Shown: piece by piece, positions 16,229 through 20,239 of the stretch
Position numbering within the stretch: position 1 is the first letter of the stretch
Layout of the letters: the number at the start of each line of letters is the position of its first letter
Translations under genes and position numbers: made by a program
NCBI GenBank assembly: GCA_937982505.1
Contig: CALJLV010000208.1
Location: 1-20,239, forward strand
Length of the DNA: 20,239 nt
Source: an uncultured Desulfobacteraceae bacterium
GTDB taxonomy: Bacteria; Desulfobacterota; Desulfobacteria; Desulfobacterales; UBA2174
Direction of reading: 5' to 3'
Notes under the pieces: generated by a model
Told to the model about the DNA's origin: nothing
The model's database searches: none
What the model saw: only the letters and a program-made list of their open reading frames with translations

Positions 16229-16256
16229 GTTGAAACCTTGAACCCTGAACCTTGAA
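16229..16256. repeat. degenerate heptamer tandem repeat directly before spoVR
   Basis: Four successive heptamers near 16229-16256 read TTGAAAC, CTTGAAC, CCTGAAC and CTTGAAG, a (CTTGAAC)n-like array. It fills the 77-bp gap between DUF444 and spoVR and ends 7 nt before the spoVR ATG, where a ribosome-binding site would normally be. A second heptamer array lies at 8261-8288. Confidence 0.65.
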
Positions 16257-16263
16257 GCCGGCA

Positions 16264-17892
16264 ATGGAACTCATCGACCAGCATACCAAGCGGATCATGG
16301 AAGGGTGCAAGGTGCGGGCCCGGGATGCCGGTCTGCGCTTCGGCGACGAAACCCTGGAGTACATCGTCACCAACCGCGACCTGTTGGAGCTGTCGCCCAA
16401 GGTCATGATCCCCACCCTCTACGACTACTGGGTCCATGACGTGGAGGTGCTGCGTGAAAAGGGCAAGTACGAGCTCTACCCGGCCAACCCCTACGAGACG
16501 GTGATCAACACCCGTCCGGCGATCTCCTTCTATAACGACAACAATCCCGACTGGCTCAACGTGATGATCTTCTATCACGTCCTGGCCCACATCGACTTTT
16601 TTCAGAACAACCTCTACTACCGCCACACCTGGGACTACGATTTCGCCGGCCAGGCCCTCTCGGACAAGCGCGCCATCGCCAAGCTGCGCTCGGAAAAGGG
16701 GCGCTGGGTCGACTACATCATCGAGTTCGCCCGCGCCATCGACAACCTGGTGGGCTACCATGAAACCCTGGCCCGCTATCACCGGCCGGCCCCCTCCCGG
16801 CGCGACCGGCGCATCGACTACTATTTCGACCACTTTCTCCAGGATCTGCGGAACGTTTCGACCACTGAATACCTCAAGGAAATCGAACGCTTCAACCAGT
16901 CCCGGCGCGAGCATGGGGCCGGCGGCGAAGATGCCTTCTTTCTGGCGGTGGAAAAAAAGTATCCCGAGTTTCCGGCCCTCTACCGGCGCCACTGCGACCA
17001 TCCACCCGCCGGACGCCAGGACCTGATGGAATACCTGTGCGCCCATTCCAGCGTTCTCAAGCGGGAGGAACACCACTGGATGCAGGAAGTGGTGCAGATC
17101 GTGCGCCAGACGGCCCTTTTCTTCCAGCCCCAGATCCGCACCAAGATCATGAACGAGGGATGGGCCAGCTACTGGCACGAAACGCTCTTTCTCCAGGATG
17201 AACGCATCCGGGGCCACGAGATCGATTTTGCCCGGGTCAATGCCGGGGTCACGGCCCTGCCCCGCATCGGAATCAATCCCTACGCCCTGGGCATGCGCCT
17301 CTTTTACGCCATCGAGGAGGGTGCCGACCGCGGCCGGCTGGACTTCGACTACCAGCGGCTCACCGACGCCCGCCAGCGCGAAGACTACGACCGGGCCACG
17401 GCCCGGGGGCGCCGGCACATCTTCCAGGTGCGCGCCAACCATTGCGACTTTACCTTCATCAACACCTTTCTCGACCAGGACTTCGTCAATCGGCACCGGC
17501 TTTTCGTGGCCGGCCGGCGCCTCAACTCCCAGAAAATGGTCTGGGAGTTCTACGTCAAGAGCCGGCGCCTGGCCGACTACCGCCAGATGATCCTCGACAG
17601 CCTCTACCATCCGCCCCACATCACCGTAGGGCCCGAGACCGCCCCGGACAAGGATCTGTTTCTGATCCACCACTTCGAGGGCAAGCCCCTGGTGGCCGAG
17701 TACATCCCGGCGGTCCTGCTGGGCATGGAGTACCTGTGGGGCCATGCGGTCCACCTGGACACCAGCGAACCGATCTTCGTGGCCGAGGCCGCGGCCCAGA
17801 CCTCCCGGGAGAGCCCCGCGCCCTCGGGCATCACCTGGCGCCGGGTGCGCTATACCATGAAGGCGCGCCGCTTGAGCAAATCCAACCTCTGA
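16264..17892 (+). CDS. spoVR: SpoVR family protein (YcgB-type)
   Basis: A 542-residue cytoplasmic protein of the SpoVR/YcgB family, named for a Bacillus spore-cortex phenotype but widespread in non-sporulating bacteria. Diagnostic stretches are PYETVINTRPAISFYNDNNPDWLNVMIFYHVLAHIDFF (seen in pieces), FFQNNLYYR, and KIMNEGWASYWHETLF at about 294-309. The conserved His/Glu residues in these (H105, H109, E298, H305) could form a metal site. SpoVR genes sit beside prkA and yeaH in many genomes, and their products are thought to act in the same pathway. I chose the ATG at 16264, where homology begins; the in-frame TTG at 16252 lies in the heptamer repeat. No good Shine-Dalgarno is visible, unlike the other three genes of the cluster. 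The second prkA starts 12 nt after the stop. Confidence 0.93.
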   Translation: MELIDQHTKRIMEGCKVRARDAGLRFGDETLEYIVTNRDLLELSPKVMIPTLYDYWVHDVEVLREKGKYELYPANPYETVINTRPAISFYNDNNPDWLNVMIFYHVLAHIDFFQNNLYYRHTWDYDFAGQALSDKRAIAKLRSEKGRWVDYIIEFARAIDNLVGYHETLARYHRPAPSRRDRRIDYYFDHFLQDLRNVSTTEYLKEIERFNQSRREHGAGGEDAFFLAVEKKYPEFPALYRRHCDHPPAGRQDLMEYLCAHSSVLKREEHHWMQEVVQIVRQTALFFQPQIRTKIMNEGWASYWHETLFLQDERIRGHEIDFARVNAGVTALPRIGINPYALGMRLFYAIEEGADRGRLDFDYQRLTDARQREDYDRATARGRRHIFQVRANHCDFTFINTFLDQDFVNRHRLFVAGRRLNSQKMVWEFYVKSRRLADYRQMILDSLYHPPHITVGPETAPDKDLFLIHHFEGKPLVAEYIPAVLLGMEYLWGHAVHLDTSEPIFVAEAAAQTSRESPAPSGITWRRVRYTMKARRLSKSNL

Positions 17893-17904
17893 GGAAAACG
17901 CCTC

Positions 17905-20136
17905 ATGGACCTCATCGATCAGGCCCTGGCCCACCTCGATCAGCGCATCGGCATCCAGGATCGGCGCGGCCCGATTCCCATCGACCGCTTCTTTCGGCTT
18001 CTGGCCGATGATCCGGCCGGCCTGATCCGCAACGTCTTCCAGGTCTTCCACGACATGGTGATGGCCTATGTCCAGGGCGGCGCCGAGACCTATCCCGAGG
18101 ATCCGGAAGCCATCGGCTTTCTCAACTACGACTGCGCCCCGCTCTTCGTGGAGGGTGCCGATCATCCGTTCTTCGCCGACCGCCTCTTTGCCAATCGCCT
18201 GATCAATCATGTGGCCGCCCTGCGCCGGGGGGCCCAGCAGAACAAGGTCTATATCTTCGACGGGCCGCCGGGCTGCGGCAAGAGCACCTTTCTCAACAAT
18301 CTGCTGAACAAATTCGAAATCTATGCCAACACGGACGCCGGAATGCGCTACGAGACGGTATGGCGCCTGGACCGCCGGACCCTCCCCGGAGCCGCCGAGG
18401 GGGTCGATCCGATCTCCGGCGACGGCGACCCGTTGAGCGGCAACGGCCCCACGGTGGACATCCCCTGCCCCAGCCACGACCACCCCCTGCTGATCATTCC
18501 CAAGGCTCACCGCCGCGCCTTTCTCGACGAGCTGATCACCGATCGGGACTTCAAGGAACGGCTCTTCAACGACAAGGAGTATGACTGGGTGTTTCGGGCC
18601 CGGGCCTGCACCATCTGCAGTGCCCTGTACGACAGCCTCATGGGGCGTCTGGCCAACATCCAGGCCCTGTTCCAGATGCTCTACGCGCGGCCCTACCGCT
18701 TCAACCGCCGCCTGGGCGAGGGGATCAGCGTCTTCAACCCCGGAGACCGGCCCGTCAAGCAGCAGGTCCTCACCGACGAGACCCTCCAGAAAGGCATCGA
18801 CCGGATCCTGGGGGCCTGCGACAAGGTCCACTACCTCTATTCGCGCTATGCCAAGACCAACGACGGCATCTACGCCCTGATGGACATCAAGAGCCACAAC
18901 GTGGAACGGCTCATCGAGCTGCACAACATCATCAGCGAGGGCGTCCACAAGGTCGAGGACATCGAGGAGAACGTCACCTCCCTGTTCATCGCCCTGATGA
19001 ACCCCGAGGACAAAAAGGACATCCAGAACATCCCCTCCTTTTCCGACCGCATCACCTACATCCACATCCCCTATGTCCTGGATCTGAACACCGAGGTGCA
19101 GATCTACCGCAACATCTTCGGCCGCCAGATCGACGAGCACTTCCTGCCGCGCACCCTGCATAACTTCGCCCGGGCGGTCATCGCCACCCGCCTCACCCCC
19201 CAGAGCGCCGCCATGGCCGAGTGGATCACCGTACCCGGACGGTACACCCGATTTTGCGACAAGCACCTGCTGCTGCTCAAGATGGAGATCTACACCGGGC
19301 ATATCCCCGAGTGGCTGGAGGCTGAAGACCGCAAGAATCTGACGCCCAAGCGCCGCCGCAGGATCATCGCCGAATCGGCCGACGAGGGCCGGGGCGGATT
19401 TTCCGGCCGGGACAGCATCAAGATCTTCAACGAATTCTACTCGACCTACGCCCGGGAGGACCGCCTCATCAACATGAACACCCTGCACACCTTTTTCACC
19501 CGGGTACGCAAGGATCTGGGCGAACAGCTGCCCCCGGGGCTGCTGGCTTCCCTGATGGGCATGTACAACTACACCGTGCTGCAGGAGATCAAGGAATCGA
19601 TCTACAACTACAACGAACAGCAGATCCGCCGCGACGTTCTCAACTACATGTTCGCCGTCAACTTCGAGGCGGGCACCCAGGTGGTCTGCGGTTTCACCGG
19701 CGACCGCCTCCTGGTCAACGAACCCCTGCTCCAGGGCATCGAGAACCACCTGCTGGGCAAGGACGCCTCGGAAGACCAGCGGCGCTATTTCCGCCGCGAA
19801 GTTCAAAAAGAGTACACCCGCCGCACCCTGCCCCAGGAGATCCAGGTGGCCGGGCGGCCGGCGGCCGAAACCGAGCTCTTCGCCTCCTTGCGAGAGCGCT
19901 ACGTCGGCCACCTGAAGGAAAAGGCCCTGGACCCCTTTCTGGACAACGAGAACTTCCGCCTGGCGATCAAGGCCTACGGCAGCGACGAGTTTCGCAGCTT
20001 CGACGACCGCATCCGGACCGATGTGACCTTTCTGATGAACAACCTGACGACCCGTTTCCGCTACGACCACCGCGGTGCCAAGGAAGTGTGCATCTACGTC
20101 ATCGACCAGGATCTGGCCCGCCACTTCGCCCGCTAG
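17905..20136 (+). CDS. second, divergent PrkA-like AAA+ protein
   Basis: A 743-residue paralogue of the PrkA family, longer and divergent from the first copy. Walker A is GPPGCGKS (120-127). The Walker B region reads GIYALMDIKSHN (321-332), so the usual D-E pair seen in the first copy as CDEI is replaced by M-D. A sensor-like asparagine is in FIALMNPEDK. A Cys/His group, C188-P-S-H191-D-H193 followed by C235-x2-C238, looks like a zinc-binding site. The C-terminal part shares an R-x-D-V-L-N-Y pattern with the first copy (IRRDVLNYMFAVNFEAGTQ) but has a different, longer tail. The ATG has GAGGA 9 nt upstream, overlapping the spoVR stop, so translation is likely coupled. It closes the cluster before a strong terminator. 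It may be a regulatory or substrate-selective partner of the first PrkA; this is inference. Confidence 0.85.
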   Translation: MDLIDQALAHLDQRIGIQDRRGPIPIDRFFRLLADDPAGLIRNVFQVFHDMVMAYVQGGAETYPEDPEAIGFLNYDCAPLFVEGADHPFFADRLFANRLINHVAALRRGAQQNKVYIFDGPPGCGKSTFLNNLLNKFEIYANTDAGMRYETVWRLDRRTLPGAAEGVDPISGDGDPLSGNGPTVDIPCPSHDHPLLIIPKAHRRAFLDELITDRDFKERLFNDKEYDWVFRARACTICSALYDSLMGRLANIQALFQMLYARPYRFNRRLGEGISVFNPGDRPVKQQVLTDETLQKGIDRILGACDKVHYLYSRYAKTNDGIYALMDIKSHNVERLIELHNIISEGVHKVEDIEENVTSLFIALMNPEDKKDIQNIPSFSDRITYIHIPYVLDLNTEVQIYRNIFGRQIDEHFLPRTLHNFARAVIATRLTPQSAAMAEWITVPGRYTRFCDKHLLLLKMEIYTGHIPEWLEAEDRKNLTPKRRRRIIAESADEGRGGFSGRDSIKIFNEFYSTYAREDRLINMNTLHTFFTRVRKDLGEQLPPGLLASLMGMYNYTVLQEIKESIYNYNEQQIRRDVLNYMFAVNFEAGTQVVCGFTGDRLLVNEPLLQGIENHLLGKDASEDQRRYFRREVQKEYTRRTLPQEIQVAGRPAAETELFASLRERYVGHLKEKALDPFLDNENFRLAIKAYGSDEFRSFDDRIRTDVTFLMNNLTTRFRYDHRGAKEVCIYVIDQDLARHFAR

Positions 20137-20151
20137 TGGCTTCTTTTCTCC

Positions 20152-20197
20152 GATGCGTTATGATAGGGGCCCGGCCGGGTCCCGCATCCGTTTTTTT
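20152..20197 (+). terminator. intrinsic terminator of the prkA-yeaH-spoVR-prkA2 cluster
   Basis: GATGCG (20152-20157) pairs with CGCATC (20183-20188). Inside, GGG and CCC pair with GGG and TCC (20166-20182) with one bulged G and a GGCC loop. After CG there is a run of seven T (20191-20197). It starts 15 nt after the last stop codon. A separate 6-bp hairpin, GGCGAA-acgca-TTCGCC, follows at 20198-20214. No gene is visible in the remaining bases up to 20239. Confidence 0.75.
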
Positions 20198-20239
20198 GGC
20201 GAAACGCATTCGCCCGCGGCGGCTCTTTAGCTTTGGAGC

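Noticed and set aside
16222..20124. 1300-codon open frame on the minus strand across spoVR and the second prkA
   Set aside because: It is antisense to two well-recognised protein families, has no family-like sequence, and is explained by high third-position GC removing antisense stops.
20198..20239. Start of an RNA gene or riboswitch at the right edge
   Set aside because: Only a 6-bp hairpin and an incomplete GCTC/GAGC pairing are visible; too little sequence to support a call.

Overview
The window is high-GC, gene-dense bacterial chromosome. GC-rich codon use, Shine-Dalgarno-led starts, a dedicated RND pump operon, a five-domain S1 protein and a prkA/DUF444/spoVR cluster followed by a second PrkA-like gene suggest a Desulfobacterota (former Deltaproteobacteria) or similar Gram-negative genome. 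That placement is inference; no rRNA or other marker is present. I see no tRNA, rRNA, CRISPR array, insertion sequence or phage gene.

Region 1 (1-5158, minus strand) is an efflux operon read leftward: a MarR-type repressor, an RND periplasmic adaptor and an RND inner-membrane permease that runs off the left edge within a few residues of its expected end. The adaptor and permease overlap by ATGA. A good sigma70-like promoter and a 19-bp inverted repeat, a plausible MarR operator, precede marR. No outer-membrane channel gene is visible.

Region 2 (5159-12482) is a set of mostly independent housekeeping genes: an FtsH-type membrane AAA+ metalloprotease (plus), convergent with a serine/threonine dehydratase-like PLP enzyme (minus); a 372-bp gap with heptamer repeats, a hairpin and a possible mini-ORF; a 56-codon unknown gene divergent from a WYL-domain regulator with a 21-bp inverted repeat between them; a clear intrinsic terminator; a class IV PLP aminotransferase; and a five-S1-domain RNA-binding protein followed by a large hairpin.

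Region 3 (12662-20197, plus strand) is the most interesting part: prkA, a DUF444/YeaH-type vWA-like protein, spoVR/ycgB and a second, divergent PrkA-like AAA+ protein, closed by a strong intrinsic terminator. The first three are a known functional group (yeaG-yeaH and ycgB in E. coli, linked to starvation and stationary phase). The fourth gene makes this a two-ATPase version with altered catalytic and Cys/His features. spoVR starts directly after a degenerate heptamer repeat that occupies the normal ribosome-binding position. How the four proteins act together is unknown; the cluster is the best candidate here for an under-described system.
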